29,489 nucleotides of DNA, from NCBI GenBank assembly GCA_031284105.1, contig JAITAN010000002.1, positions 1 through 29,489 of the forward strand, in the 5' to 3' direction. Position numbers and translations under genes: made by a program. Below the pieces are notes generated by a model. That model searched no databases. It worked only from the letters and a program-made list of their open reading frames with translations, and was not told the DNA's origin. This document shows positions 21,788 through 29,489 of the stretch, in pieces (positions within the stretch are counted from its first letter, which is position 1; each line of letters begins with the position of its first letter). The DNA comes from Treponema sp. Its GTDB lineage: Bacteria; Spirochaetota; Spirochaetia; Treponematales; Breznakiellaceae.

Positions 21788-22381
21788 CTAAAAATCCTCG
21801 AAAACGCCGCCTTCAACATCCAGCATGTCGGGGATTACATAGGCTATGCCGCCGGTCTTTTTTACCCGTATCTCGGCGTACCCTTTGGAAACCATGTCGT
21901 CAAGTCTCTTTTTAGCCTGATCCAAAGGTATATTTGCAGCCAAAGCCACCTCGCTTGGAGACAGAATACCATGATTCTGTTTCGCGGACTTCAAGATGGC
22001 GCGTTCAACACCGCCCTCGGAATCGACCCCGCCGGAATCGCCTGCACCGAAGAGACCGTCTACAAGCCCGCCGGCATAGGCCGTCTCATGGCGCCCTCCA
22101 TTCATTCCGGATCTGAAACGCGTACCTAAACGTCTTCCCTCTTCATACGCATCATGGGGTAAAGCATCGGTATACCCGTTCAATAGGGCGCGTTCCATAT
22201 TAGCCTTCCGTACCTGCCCGCCTAATGTAAAGAAATCATATATGGAACCTACCATGCAAAGCCCGCCGGTAAACATCCACAAGAGACCGCTCGGTACTTT
22301 TCCTAAATAAAAACGGTGTAATCCCAATGCGCCGAAGCCGGAAATTAACCATAAAAGATATGCGATACCTACACTGTACAT
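21788..22381 (-). CDS. TM2-domain membrane protein with C-terminal winged-helix-like domain
   Basis: From ATG 22381 the protein has 197 residues. Residues 1-60 form a TM2 domain: two membrane helices around a short turn, with the typical GFGALGLHRFYLGK block. After a Gly-rich linker (about 88-120), residues 125-190 look like a winged helix-turn-helix: AILKSAKQNHGILSPSEVALAANIPL (helices) then RLDDMVSKGYAEIRVKKTGGIAYVI (recognition helix and wing), written here as two pieces. It could sense something at the membrane and bind DNA or protein inside, but that is inference. GAGAGG lies eight bases before ATG 22381; the frame extends upstream to 22468 without a better site. It has its own promoter. 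Confidence 0.8.
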   Translation of the reverse strand: MYSVGIAYLLWLISGFGALGLHRFYLGKVPSGLLWMFTGGLCMVGSIYDFFTLGGQVRKANMERALLNGYTDALPHDAYEEGRRLGTRFRSGMNGGRHETAYAGGLVDGLFGAGDSGGVDSEGGVERAILKSAKQNHGILSPSEVALAANIPLDQAKKRLDDMVSKGYAEIRVKKTGGIAYVIPDMLDVEGGVFEDF

Positions 22382-22414
22382 AAACGGAACCTCTCTGGAA
22401 AAGTAATTTTCTCT

Positions 22415-22444
22415 ATGATAAACCATCTGATAAAAGAAAGTCAA
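22415..22444 (-). promoter_or_regulatory. promoter of the TM2 gene
   Basis: On the minus strand TTGACT (plus 22439-22444), an 18-base spacer and TATCAT (plus 22415-22420) predict a start near 22408 and a 27-base leader with a normal ribosome site. It diverges from the next promoter only ten bases away. Confidence 0.6.
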
Positions 22445-22453
22445 TATCACCCC

Positions 22454-22482
22454 TTCACTTTTCCTCAATTTGCCATTATGCT
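22454..22482 (+). promoter_or_regulatory. promoter of the 22.5-kb membrane protein gene, leaderless geometry
   Basis: TTCACT (22454-22459), a 17-base spacer and TATGCT (22477-22482) are followed by six bases and then the GTG at 22489, so the standard +1 is the first base of the start codon. No ribosome site precedes the GTG. Confidence 0.5.
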
Positions 22483-22488
22483 GTACGT

Positions 22489-24579
22489 GTGCCTACACGA
22501 TGTTTTCTTTTACGTTCTTTATTTTCTTTACTATTAATATCCTTGCTTCCGGTTTTAGCCTACGCACAAGAACAAGTACGGTACCATGCGCTCGTACAAC
22601 AGTTGCTCGAAAGACATATCCCATTTGAAGAGCGGGCGCTTTTTTCCAAATACGGCGGATTCGGCTCGTCAATACACATTTTTATACCCGCCGCTTCTCA
22701 AAACCCGCCGGAAACTGCGTTTGTACTTGCGGTTCCGCTTTCCGGCGCGGGCGCCTTTGCCTTTGAAGCGGCGCTTGACTTTGCCGAAGCAGCCTACGCG
22801 CAGTTCCACAGCCTGCCGATCGATGTCAGGATAGCGTTTCTGGGAGACGAGCCGTCCTCTCTGCCTTCCGATATGACAGAGAACGCCCATACCGGTCTAC
22901 AGGACCTGTACGAGCTGCTTCCCTATCCCGAGCAAACCGCGCTTTGGTACCTTTATATGAAAGACAAACCGCAAAGACTGAACTTCGTACAAGGCGCGTC
23001 CGGTATCGTTACTCCGCTTCAAATGCTGCAAAATCTGCCGGCGCTGTGTCAACGCCACGCGGTCCCTTATGTTTTTCCCATGACTAGCAACGAGCTTTTT
23101 CATCTGGAACTGGCTGATGGTCCGGAGGTCTATGCGTTTTCTAAAACACGAGGAATCAACACCCTTGTCATTATGGACGAGGAAAACGGCGGAAATTCCG
23201 CCGGAATTTCCACCGGAACGCTAGAGGCATCTGTGCTTGCCGATATGCTCCTCGATTATGTGTCCCAACTCGATCTTTCCTCGGATCCGGATATCCATTA
23301 CATAATGATCCCCAATGTTGATGGGAAAATACGTTTTATTTCGGGACTTGACTTTATCGTAGTCTTGATCATAGGCGTTGCGCTTCTCATGGCGACTTTT
23401 CTGGTAGTGACCATAACGCGCAGGCGAATGGCAGCGACAAGATGGCATATTTTCTTATGTTATTCCTGGATTATTTTGCTTAATCTCGCATTACTGATGT
23501 CGGCGTTGGGGTTGGTACATCTGTTCCTCTTCACAATAGGAGAGAACCTTTCGCCCAATAACATAACCGCGCTTCTCCTCATCGCAGCCGGAATACTCCT
23601 GTATTTCTTGTTCTTTCTTATTCCTGACGGCATTAAAATCCCCGGAAAACCGAACTTTTACGGGTATGCGGCAATAATAATAGGGTTGCTGGATACGCTC
23701 ATTATGATATCTTTCAATATTATCCTCATACCGCTCTGTGCCGGTGCATTTGTATTCATCATTATCGGTGCATTATGGAAAAACGCGATCATCTGCTATC
23801 TTGCAGGCCTTATGATACCGCTTCAAGCCTTCGGTTTCTTTTACCATTTATTTAACAATGGCAATAGCTCTTTTTCAGAATTCATCATAAGTAAAAATAT
23901 CATGAATATTCTGGCGGTTTCTATCTTTCTCCTTCCTTTGCTGTTTATATTCCGCAGGGGAAGATTGCTCCTGCAAAAGAGAATACTTCCGATCAGACGG
24001 CGAAAAATCGGCATATTCAACAGAACGCAAAAATCATCGCGGTTGTTTATACCGGCTGCCATATTTATTGTACTGTTCACCGCCACAGTACAGCTTCTGG
24101 CGTTCTCCGTGCAAAGGTCCACAAAGCCCGCCGCGGATGGACCGGTACGGCGCATCGTTGAAGAAAATGGCGACACGGGTGAAGCGCTCGCGATTTACTG
24201 CCATGAACGCCTGTTTCTGACGCGTTGCATACTTGAGTTGGATATTGATGCGGCGCGGAATCCCGTGCGTTTCGATGTGTTCCTGCAGAGTGACGATGAG
24301 AGTGTCCCGGTTATCTACTCGGCTGTATTTGAAAACGGCTATATGCCCTACCGTCAGGATGAGACGCGGCAAAACAGGATAGATTTTATACTCGGCGAAA
24401 ATCCGCCCAATCCTTTCTCTTTTACGCTCGTAGTACCCGCGGGTTTTTCGGGAATATTGAATGTCGGGGCGCTCTACAATTCCTACGATGCCGCCATTGA
24501 CAAGCAGGGCAAACTTGAAACCGAGGATTATATCCTTACCGTATCAAGAAGCATAGTTATTGCGAATAATACTCATTGA
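22489..24579 (+). CDS. exported-then-polytopic membrane protein, degenerate M28-peptidase-like domain
   Basis: The 696-residue protein has a signal peptide ending AYA-Q at 26, an external domain (27-285), seven or eight membrane helices (about 285-505 and one near 525-545), and a C-terminal external beta-rich domain (about 555-690). The first domain follows the M28 peptidase pattern (HIFIPA strand, FVLAVPLSG, ALDFAEAA helix, DVRIAFLGDEPS), but the zinc-binding His-x-Asp and later ligands are missing, so it is probably not a peptidase. I do not recognise the family; it looks like a conserved spirochaete membrane protein. The GTG start is supported by the signal peptide and by the promoter directly upstream. 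The gene ends at the -35 box of the next promoter. Confidence 0.75.
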   Translation: MPTRCFLLRSLFSLLLISLLPVLAYAQEQVRYHALVQQLLERHIPFEERALFSKYGGFGSSIHIFIPAASQNPPETAFVLAVPLSGAGAFAFEAALDFAEAAYAQFHSLPIDVRIAFLGDEPSSLPSDMTENAHTGLQDLYELLPYPEQTALWYLYMKDKPQRLNFVQGASGIVTPLQMLQNLPALCQRHAVPYVFPMTSNELFHLELADGPEVYAFSKTRGINTLVIMDEENGGNSAGISTGTLEASVLADMLLDYVSQLDLSSDPDIHYIMIPNVDGKIRFISGLDFIVVLIIGVALLMATFLVVTITRRRMAATRWHIFLCYSWIILLNLALLMSALGLVHLFLFTIGENLSPNNITALLLIAAGILLYFLFFLIPDGIKIPGKPNFYGYAAIIIGLLDTLIMISFNIILIPLCAGAFVFIIIGALWKNAIICYLAGLMIPLQAFGFFYHLFNNGNSSFSEFIISKNIMNILAVSIFLLPLLFIFRRGRLLLQKRILPIRRRKIGIFNRTQKSSRLFIPAAIFIVLFTATVQLLAFSVQRSTKPAADGPVRRIVEENGDTGEALAIYCHERLFLTRCILELDIDAARNPVRFDVFLQSDDESVPVIYSAVFENGYMPYRQDETRQNRIDFILGENPPNPFSFTLVVPAGFSGILNVGALYNSYDAAIDKQGKLETEDYILTVSRSIVIANNTH

Positions 24580-24605
24580 CAAAAAAGAGAAAACATTCTT
24601 ATACT
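24576..24605 (+). promoter_or_regulatory. strong promoter of the cNMP-regulator gene
   Basis: TTGACA (24576-24581), an 18-base spacer and TATACT (24600-24605) are nearly consensus. The -35 box includes the TGA stop of the preceding gene. The predicted start is near 24612, with a 20-base leader carrying GAGGAAA. Confidence 0.7.
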
Positions 24606-24631
24606 GTTATTACTGTTACAAAGAGGAAATA

Positions 24632-25843
24632 ATGGCTGAATTACAGCTTAGTTTTGTGAATTTCAAGAAAAACGCATACATTGTAGTTGAAGGGCATAAA
24701 CAGATAGCGGATCGTCTTTTTATCATCCGATCAGGAAAGGTATCCATATCTAAAAGTGTTCAGGTTGTTCAAGAAGAAGGCGGAAATATTCTTGGTCCTG
24801 GGGACTTTTTTTCGGTTGTGTCTACCATGTCGAGTCATTCTCATATAGAAACTGCCCTAGCAATGACCGATGTTACGCTTATCTCGGTTCATAAAGATCA
24901 GTACAGCCAGCTTATAAAAAACAATGCGCCGGTTGCTATGAAGATCATCATGCAATTTTCCAAACGTATGCGCTATCTGGATGAAGCGCTTACCCGTATA
25001 ACGCTGAAAAATACAACTACGGAAGATCCCGTTCATCTTTTCCGCATAGCCGAGTACTACATGAAGTTAAAACAATACGAACAGGCGTATTACGCCTATC
25101 ATCAGTATGCTAAATACTGCCCCCAAGGACCACACGTTGATCAGGCGCAGGATACCATGATAAAAATCGCCCGTTTCTGTAGAAGTGTTAGATTCGACTA
25201 CAAGCCAACTGAACTTGTCAGAAGCTACCCTAAAAATACCATGCTTTTCTGCGAAAATGAACCGGGAGATGAACTCTTCATTATACAAAAGGGTGCCATA
25301 AAGATCACAAAAATAATGGAAAACAAGGAAGTTCTCCTTGCCGTGCTCAAAGTCGGAGATATTTTCGGAGAAATGGCGCTACTTGAATCAAAACCTCGTT
25401 CCGCAAGTGCGATTGCCTACGAAGACTGTGCCGTCATGGTGGTAAATAGGGCTAACTTTCAGCAGATGGTGGTTTCCCAGCCGCAGATGATAGCGCGTCT
25501 TACCACGCTTTTAGCAGAACGTATCTGGTTCATTTACAAACAACTCGCAAACACCCTCATTGAGGACCCTCTGGGGCGTGCCTACGATATACTACTGATG
25601 CAACTTGAGAAAAATCGTATAAAGGTGAATAGTAACCAGGCTTATATATTTGATTTTGGACCCAAGGAATTGACAACCATGCTAGGATTGTCCCAGTCGG
25701 AAAGTTTCTTAATCGTATCCAGACTTCTCGAAAATAAACACATTCAGATTCGTCAGGATAAAATCTTTATACAGAATATTTCGGAAATCCTCAAAGAAGT
25801 CGAGATGTTCAAGCGTTTGCAAGCGCGAAAAAATCCGTTTTAG
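24632..25843 (+). CDS. Crp-like regulator with two cyclic-nucleotide-binding domains
   Basis: The 403-residue protein has a first cNMP-binding fold (about 8-120), a helical TPR-like segment (130-185), a second cNMP-binding fold (about 195-310) and a Crp-type winged helix (320-395) with KELTTMLGLSQSESFLIVSRL as its helix-turn-helix. The second fold keeps the phosphate-binding cassette GEMALLESKPRSAS, with Glu247 and Arg256, so it may bind cAMP or a related ligand. The first has lost the Glu and Arg (GPGDFFSVVSTMSS), so it is probably structural. Standard Crp proteins have one such domain and about 210-230 residues. ATG 24632 follows GAGGAAA at 24623-24629; an upstream ATG at 24560 falls inside the previous gene. 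Targets are unknown. Confidence 0.85.
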   Translation: MAELQLSFVNFKKNAYIVVEGHKQIADRLFIIRSGKVSISKSVQVVQEEGGNILGPGDFFSVVSTMSSHSHIETALAMTDVTLISVHKDQYSQLIKNNAPVAMKIIMQFSKRMRYLDEALTRITLKNTTTEDPVHLFRIAEYYMKLKQYEQAYYAYHQYAKYCPQGPHVDQAQDTMIKIARFCRSVRFDYKPTELVRSYPKNTMLFCENEPGDELFIIQKGAIKITKIMENKEVLLAVLKVGDIFGEMALLESKPRSASAIAYEDCAVMVVNRANFQQMVVSQPQMIARLTTLLAERIWFIYKQLANTLIEDPLGRAYDILLMQLEKNRIKVNSNQAYIFDFGPKELTTMLGLSQSESFLIVSRLLENKHIQIRQDKIFIQNISEILKEVEMFKRLQARKNPF

Positions 25844-25896
25844 CGGCAAAATATAGCATGGCGCAGCGTTGCAGCGCCGCTATGGAGTTATTTATT

Positions 25897-26451
25897 ATGC
25901 ATACATTTTTTATTCTATTTTGTTTATCAACAGCCCTATCCGTTTATGCGCAAAACGATCCCGCCGGAAGCGCCCAAGTCAGCGTACAGACTCTTCCCGT
26001 ATCGTATCGGGGAATTTCACTCGGTATAAGCCTTGACGATCTGAAAACAGCCTTGTCCAAAGACGCTCTTTTCGGCTACCGTGGCGACGAGGACGTTTCT
26101 TTTATACCTTCACAGGAAGAAAGCTATCTGGAAACCACCGGAACATCTTTTATCAGACGAGCGCTCTTTCAAACAAAGGCGGATAAGGTGTATGTAATGA
26201 CCTTTACCCTAAATACCTCGCTTATAGATCACTACTCCGTCTTTACCACTCTGGTTAGAAGATACGGCGAACCGGCATACCTTGATCCGAAACAGGCCGT
26301 TTGGGAAGACGGTACTACGCGGATTTCCCTTGAACGTCCGCTTACCATAAAATATATTGATAAAATTACCTTTACTGCGGTTGCCGATGAATATGATGCG
26401 AGAAAGAATCAGGAAATACGGCTGAGAGAGGATTTTTTAAGTGATTTCTAA
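25897..26451 (+). CDS. small exported protein of unknown function
   Basis: From ATG 25897 the 184-residue product starts with a signal peptide (HTFFILFCLSTALSVYA, cut before QN), so it is probably periplasmic. The mature part contains YRGISLGISLDDLKTALSKD near the start, an arrangement seen in small periplasmic proteins where a weak gene-specific repeat precedes a beta-sheet domain, and RRYGEPAYLDPKQAVWEDGTTRISL later. I do not recognise a family. I chose 25897 because GGAG (25884-25887) lies nine bases before it and the signal peptide then begins directly; the frame also has ATGs at 25858 and 25882. It overlaps the DUF192 gene by 11 bases. Confidence 0.7.
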   Translation: MHTFFILFCLSTALSVYAQNDPAGSAQVSVQTLPVSYRGISLGISLDDLKTALSKDALFGYRGDEDVSFIPSQEESYLETTGTSFIRRALFQTKADKVYVMTFTLNTSLIDHYSVFTTLVRRYGEPAYLDPKQAVWEDGTTRISLERPLTIKYIDKITFTAVADEYDARKNQEIRLREDFLSDF

Positions 26452-26911
26452 CAAAAGAACGTTTCTGTTGAGAGCCGGATTATCCCTTGCGCTGTTTTTT
26501 TGTATGCTTTCCTGTTCTTCGTCAACATCTTTTAAGACGATGGAGCTTTCTATTATAACCGCATCCGGCAGCGCAGTCCCCATATCTGTGGAAATCGCCG
26601 AAACCGAAAAAGAGCGGCAGCAAGGACTCATGTTCAGAAAAAAACTCGAAGACGGTAAAGGTATGATATTCCTGTTTGAAAAAGATCAAATTATGTCGTT
26701 TTGGATGAAAAACACGCGTATCCCCCTGTCGGTTGCCTTTATTTCATCCGGCGGACGCATCACGGAAATCCGCAACATGGAACCGCAGAGTCTGCTTGCC
26801 GTTACTTCTGAACGCTCCTGCCGTTACGCGTTGGAAGTACCGCAGGGCTGGTTCACCAGAGCCGGCATCGGCATTGGCGACAGGGTTGCCGTTGAAAATC
26901 TGATGCAATGA
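26441..26911 (+). CDS. DUF192 lipoprotein
   Basis: DUF192 is a small exported beta-barrel-like family of unknown biochemical role. The 156-residue product starts at GTG 26441 and has a lipoprotein signal with lipobox MLSC (Cys about residue 25). The family signature follows: EIAETEKERQQGLMFRKKL, GKGMIFLFEKD, MSFWMKNTRIPLSVAFI and a C-terminal GWFTRAGIGIGDRV. GAGAGG at 26425-26430 serves as ribosome site within the previous gene. Its TGA overlaps an ATG of the clp frame as ATGA, so the two are coupled. It is a likely client of the Lnt encoded at 10.1-11.7 kb. Confidence 0.88.
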   Translation: MISNKRTFLLRAGLSLALFFCMLSCSSSTSFKTMELSIITASGSAVPISVEIAETEKERQQGLMFRKKLEDGKGMIFLFEKDQIMSFWMKNTRIPLSVAFISSGGRITEIRNMEPQSLLAVTSERSCRYALEVPQGWFTRAGIGIGDRVAVENLMQ

Positions 26912-26922
26912 CCGGGGAATAT

Positions 26923-29403
26923 ATGTTTATCGGCTTGACGAAACGTGTGCAACAAATCATAGCGATAAACGCTCAGGATGAGGCCCGGCGGTGCAATGTT
27001 GACGAGGTTCTACCCGAACATATCGTCATTGCTATTCTGAAAAGCGGAGACGGACGCGCCTGTAGGGCGCTTACCTTTTTGAGAATAGATCTGAATGACT
27101 TCTCGCGGTACATCGGCAATGTCCTTATGCATATTGGCGGAACCATACTTACCGGTGAAATCCCCCTTTCCCGCCGGACAAAATATATGCTGGAAACCGC
27201 AGAAGAAGAAGCCCGCATGATGGAAAACGATCTGATCGGTACCGAACACCTCCTGCTCGCTGCCATGCGAGAGCCGGGAACTATACAAACGTACCTTCTG
27301 CACAAAGAAATAGACATAAACCTTGTTCGTATAACCATTCAGACAGGAATACCGGTTTCAAGAGATACCCATGAAAATAGTCAGGAAAACGGCAATAGCA
27401 AAAACATCTCATCCCGTATCAGGGTGAGACCCGCCGTTTATCCCCAACTTACACCGGTACTGGATGGGTTTTCCCGCGATCTCACCGCTTTTGCACAGGA
27501 CGGCAGGCTTGAACCGGTCATAGGGCGAGAAAAAGAGATCAACCGTATGATGCGTATCCTTGCCCGCAAAACTAAAAACAATCCGGTACTGGTGGGCGAA
27601 CCCGGCGTAGGGAAAACCGCCATTGTAGAGGGGCTTGCCCAGCTATTTGTATCCGGCCGAGCGGCTGATGTGTTTGAAAGCAACCGTATCGTGTCGCTTG
27701 ATATGGGCGCCTTGATTGCAGGCACCAAGTACCGGGGCGACTTTGAAGAACGCCTCAAGAAAATCATTGAGGAAATCAATCGGGCGGGCAACATCATCCT
27801 GTTCATTGATGAAATTCACACCGTCATCGGAGCGGGAAACCCTGAAGGTACAAATGACGTCGCGAGTATGCTTAAGCCCGGACTGGCGCGGGGCGAATTC
27901 CGCTGCATAGGCGCAACTACATTTGCCGAATATCGCAAATACTTTGAGAAAGACGCCGCGCTGGAACGCCGTTTCCAGCCCGTAATGGTAAATGAACCTA
28001 CTATTGAGGAAGCCATAGCCATTCTCACCGGCATAAAATCGTTTTACGAGGCGTTTCACCATGTACGTTATACGGATGAGGCTGTTCTTGCCGCAGTGCA
28101 TTTGAGCCGGCGCTATCTTCCCGAACGCTTCATGCCCGATAAAGCTATTGATATGCTTGATGAAGCCGGCGCTTTTCTGAAAATGGATACCGCGGAGATG
28201 CCGCCCGAAGTCGCCCGCTTTGAGACCGAGATGCTGCACCTTCGTAAGGAAAAAAATCTTGCGGTTATAAGCGGGGATCTTGAAAACGCATATCAGATCA
28301 GGGAAAAGGTTAAAAACTTCCGCACCCGTGTCGTTGATGCCAAAAATGTATGGGAGCGTTATGCGAATAACAAGCATCCCCTCGTTACCAAGCGCCACAT
28401 GCAGGAAATAGCCGCGGAAGTAACCGGAATACCCATTGTCCGTCTTGACGGCATGGAAGTGAAGCGTTTGCTGCGCCTTGAAGAAGAACTCCGCAAAGCG
28501 ATTATCGGGCAGGATGCGGCGATTTCCCGCGTCGCGTCCGCCATAAGGAGGGCGCATTCCGGCGTTTCTTCGCCGCTGCGTCCGCTCGGCTCCTTCATTT
28601 TTCTGGGTCCTACGGGCGTGGGCAAAACGCTCCTTGCAAAACAGCTTGCCTCATTTCTTTTTGGCAGCGAAGCGGACCTGCTCCGTATTGATATGTCTGA
28701 TTATATGGAGAAGTACAATGTCGCCCGTTTAGTCGGCGCGCCGCCCGGCTACATCGGGTACGGTGAAGGAGGCGCTCTTACCGAAGAGGTACGTAAAAAG
28801 CCGTACCGCGTGATCTTGTTTGATGAAATTGAAAAAGCGCACCGTGATGTCTATAATATACTGTTGCAAGTGCTTGAAGAAGGTGAACTCAAGGACAGCA
28901 TGGGGCATACGGTTAATTTTCGTAACACGGTCATCATCATGACGAGTAATGCCGGTATCAGGGAAATAAACCGCGAGTCCCGGCTCGGCTTCGGTGCAGG
29001 CGAGGGCGTTATGAGCCGTGAAGAACTTGAAGCCGCGGCAAAAGAAGAACTGCGCCGCACGTTCAATCCGGAATTTCTCAATCGCGTGGATGAGGTCATC
29101 GTCTTCAGTATTCTTACACAGGAACAAATCGGTTCCATCCTTGATTTACAGGTGCAGGAGCTTTCAAAGCGGCTTCATGAACAGACTTTTGATCTCATCG
29201 TAACGGAAGATGCCCGTACCGCGCTTATTGAAAAGGCGTGGGATCCCAAGTTCGGCGGACGCGCTTTGCGACGGACTTTGCAGACCGAGTTGGAAGACCC
29301 GATAGCGCGGCTCATTCTTAACGGCTCGGTACCTGCCGGTTATACGTTCTGCGCCGGCGCGGCCGCGGGGAAGATCACGATAGAAGTGAAGGCGTCTTCG
29401 TAA
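26923..29403 (+). CDS. clpC: ClpC/ClpA-type AAA+ unfoldase
   Basis: Clp unfoldases thread proteins into the ClpP protease. The 826-residue protein has the N-terminal double Clp domain (MFIGLTKRVQQII, then GTEHLLLAAMREPG), AAA module 1 with Walker A GEPGVGKT (225-232) and Walker B LFIDE (293-297), a middle helix with UVR-like LENAYQIREKVKNF, and AAA module 2 with Walker A GPTGVGKT (562-569) and Walker B LFDE (632-635). The LGFG loop (688-691) is the ClpP-docking motif, so it should work with ClpP rather than as a ClpB disaggregase. The short middle domain and UVR-like segment favour ClpC over ClpA. I chose ATG 26923, with GGGGA before it and the family N-terminus; ATG 26908 overlaps the previous stop and is possible. 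No clpP is in the window. Confidence 0.93.
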   Translation: MFIGLTKRVQQIIAINAQDEARRCNVDEVLPEHIVIAILKSGDGRACRALTFLRIDLNDFSRYIGNVLMHIGGTILTGEIPLSRRTKYMLETAEEEARMMENDLIGTEHLLLAAMREPGTIQTYLLHKEIDINLVRITIQTGIPVSRDTHENSQENGNSKNISSRIRVRPAVYPQLTPVLDGFSRDLTAFAQDGRLEPVIGREKEINRMMRILARKTKNNPVLVGEPGVGKTAIVEGLAQLFVSGRAADVFESNRIVSLDMGALIAGTKYRGDFEERLKKIIEEINRAGNIILFIDEIHTVIGAGNPEGTNDVASMLKPGLARGEFRCIGATTFAEYRKYFEKDAALERRFQPVMVNEPTIEEAIAILTGIKSFYEAFHHVRYTDEAVLAAVHLSRRYLPERFMPDKAIDMLDEAGAFLKMDTAEMPPEVARFETEMLHLRKEKNLAVISGDLENAYQIREKVKNFRTRVVDAKNVWERYANNKHPLVTKRHMQEIAAEVTGIPIVRLDGMEVKRLLRLEEELRKAIIGQDAAISRVASAIRRAHSGVSSPLRPLGSFIFLGPTGVGKTLLAKQLASFLFGSEADLLRIDMSDYMEKYNVARLVGAPPGYIGYGEGGALTEEVRKKPYRVILFDEIEKAHRDVYNILLQVLEEGELKDSMGHTVNFRNTVIIMTSNAGIREINRESRLGFGAGEGVMSREELEAAAKEELRRTFNPEFLNRVDEVIVFSILTQEQIGSILDLQVQELSKRLHEQTFDLIVTEDARTALIEKAWDPKFGGRALRRTLQTELEDPIARLILNGSVPAGYTFCAGAAAGKITIEVKASS

Positions 29404-29489
29404 CAAGGCGGCTCGCTGCCTCTGCTGCGGCTTCCGAGCGGGCATAATAATATATTGACGGTACGTTTGGCGAGTCCGCTCTTTAATAG
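29404..29489. other. end of window, no gene
   Basis: After the clpC stop, GCTCG (29411-29415) and CGAGC (29435-29439) form a weak stem before AT-rich sequence. TTGACG at 29455-29460 could be a -35 box for a gene beyond the window, but no well-spaced -10 is seen. Confidence 0.4.

Noticed and set aside
21713..22129. 138-codon plus-strand frame opposite the TM2 gene
   Set aside because: It is a shadow of the TM2/winged-helix frame, which has a promoter, ribosome site and clear TM2 motif.
27643..28557. 304-codon open frame on the minus strand within clpC
   Set aside because: Shadow of the AAA+ coding sequence with no domain.

Overview
The window looks like chromosomal DNA of a spirochaete of the Treponema group, perhaps a host-gut lineage with moderate to high GC. 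The evidence is the gene content: an S20-HU-Lnt block (HU next to Lnt as I recall it from T. pallidum), a long spirochaete-type PRPP synthetase, a tandem cyclic-nucleotide-binding regulator, and TPR, TM2 and DUF192 proteins beside a ClpC-type ATPase. The first 9 kb is visibly richer in GC than the last 6 kb. I see no rRNA, tRNA, CRISPR array or intact insertion sequence.

Layout. 1-4.9 kb (+): SbcC nuclease ATPase, a TSCPD-domain protein and an M42 aminopeptidase. 5.1-6.7 kb (+): an exported metacaspase-like protein ending in six 45-residue repeats. 7.15-8.7 kb (+): a GH13 glycosidase with tandem promoters and an operator-like palindrome, convergent with a DUF2156 acyltransferase-like gene (-). 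9.6-10.1 kb: gene-free, with two short tandem-repeat arrays. 10.1-12.6 kb (-): zinc-ribbon protein, S20, HU and Lnt in a probable operon. 12.85-15.3 kb (-): PRPP synthetase followed by a fused double NDP-kinase, both in nucleotide metabolism. 15.4-17.2 kb (+): RecA and HPPK (folate). 17.2-18.6 kb: a gene graveyard with a LacI-family remnant, a 21-bp palindromic minisatellite and a sensor-kinase remnant. 18.6-21.1 kb (+): PilZ-like protein, TPR protein and RsmG. 21.1-21.8 kb: gene-free, with a long hairpin and a degenerate repeat array. 21.8-22.4 kb (-): TM2/winged-helix protein. 22.5-29.4 kb (+): polytopic membrane protein, tandem cNMP-binding regulator, small exported protein, DUF192 lipoprotein and ClpC-type ATPase.

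The most unusual signals are: (a) four promoters (for DUF2156, PRPP synthetase, the PilZ-like protein and the 22.5-kb membrane protein) whose -10 boxes sit so close to the start codon that the mRNAs should be leaderless or nearly so, while other genes here have normal Shine-Dalgarno leaders; (b) the metacaspase joined to a probable six-bladed propeller; (c) a double NDP-kinase with only one catalytic histidine; (d) several intergenic minisatellites with 21-23-bp units, two of which share a 10-base core.
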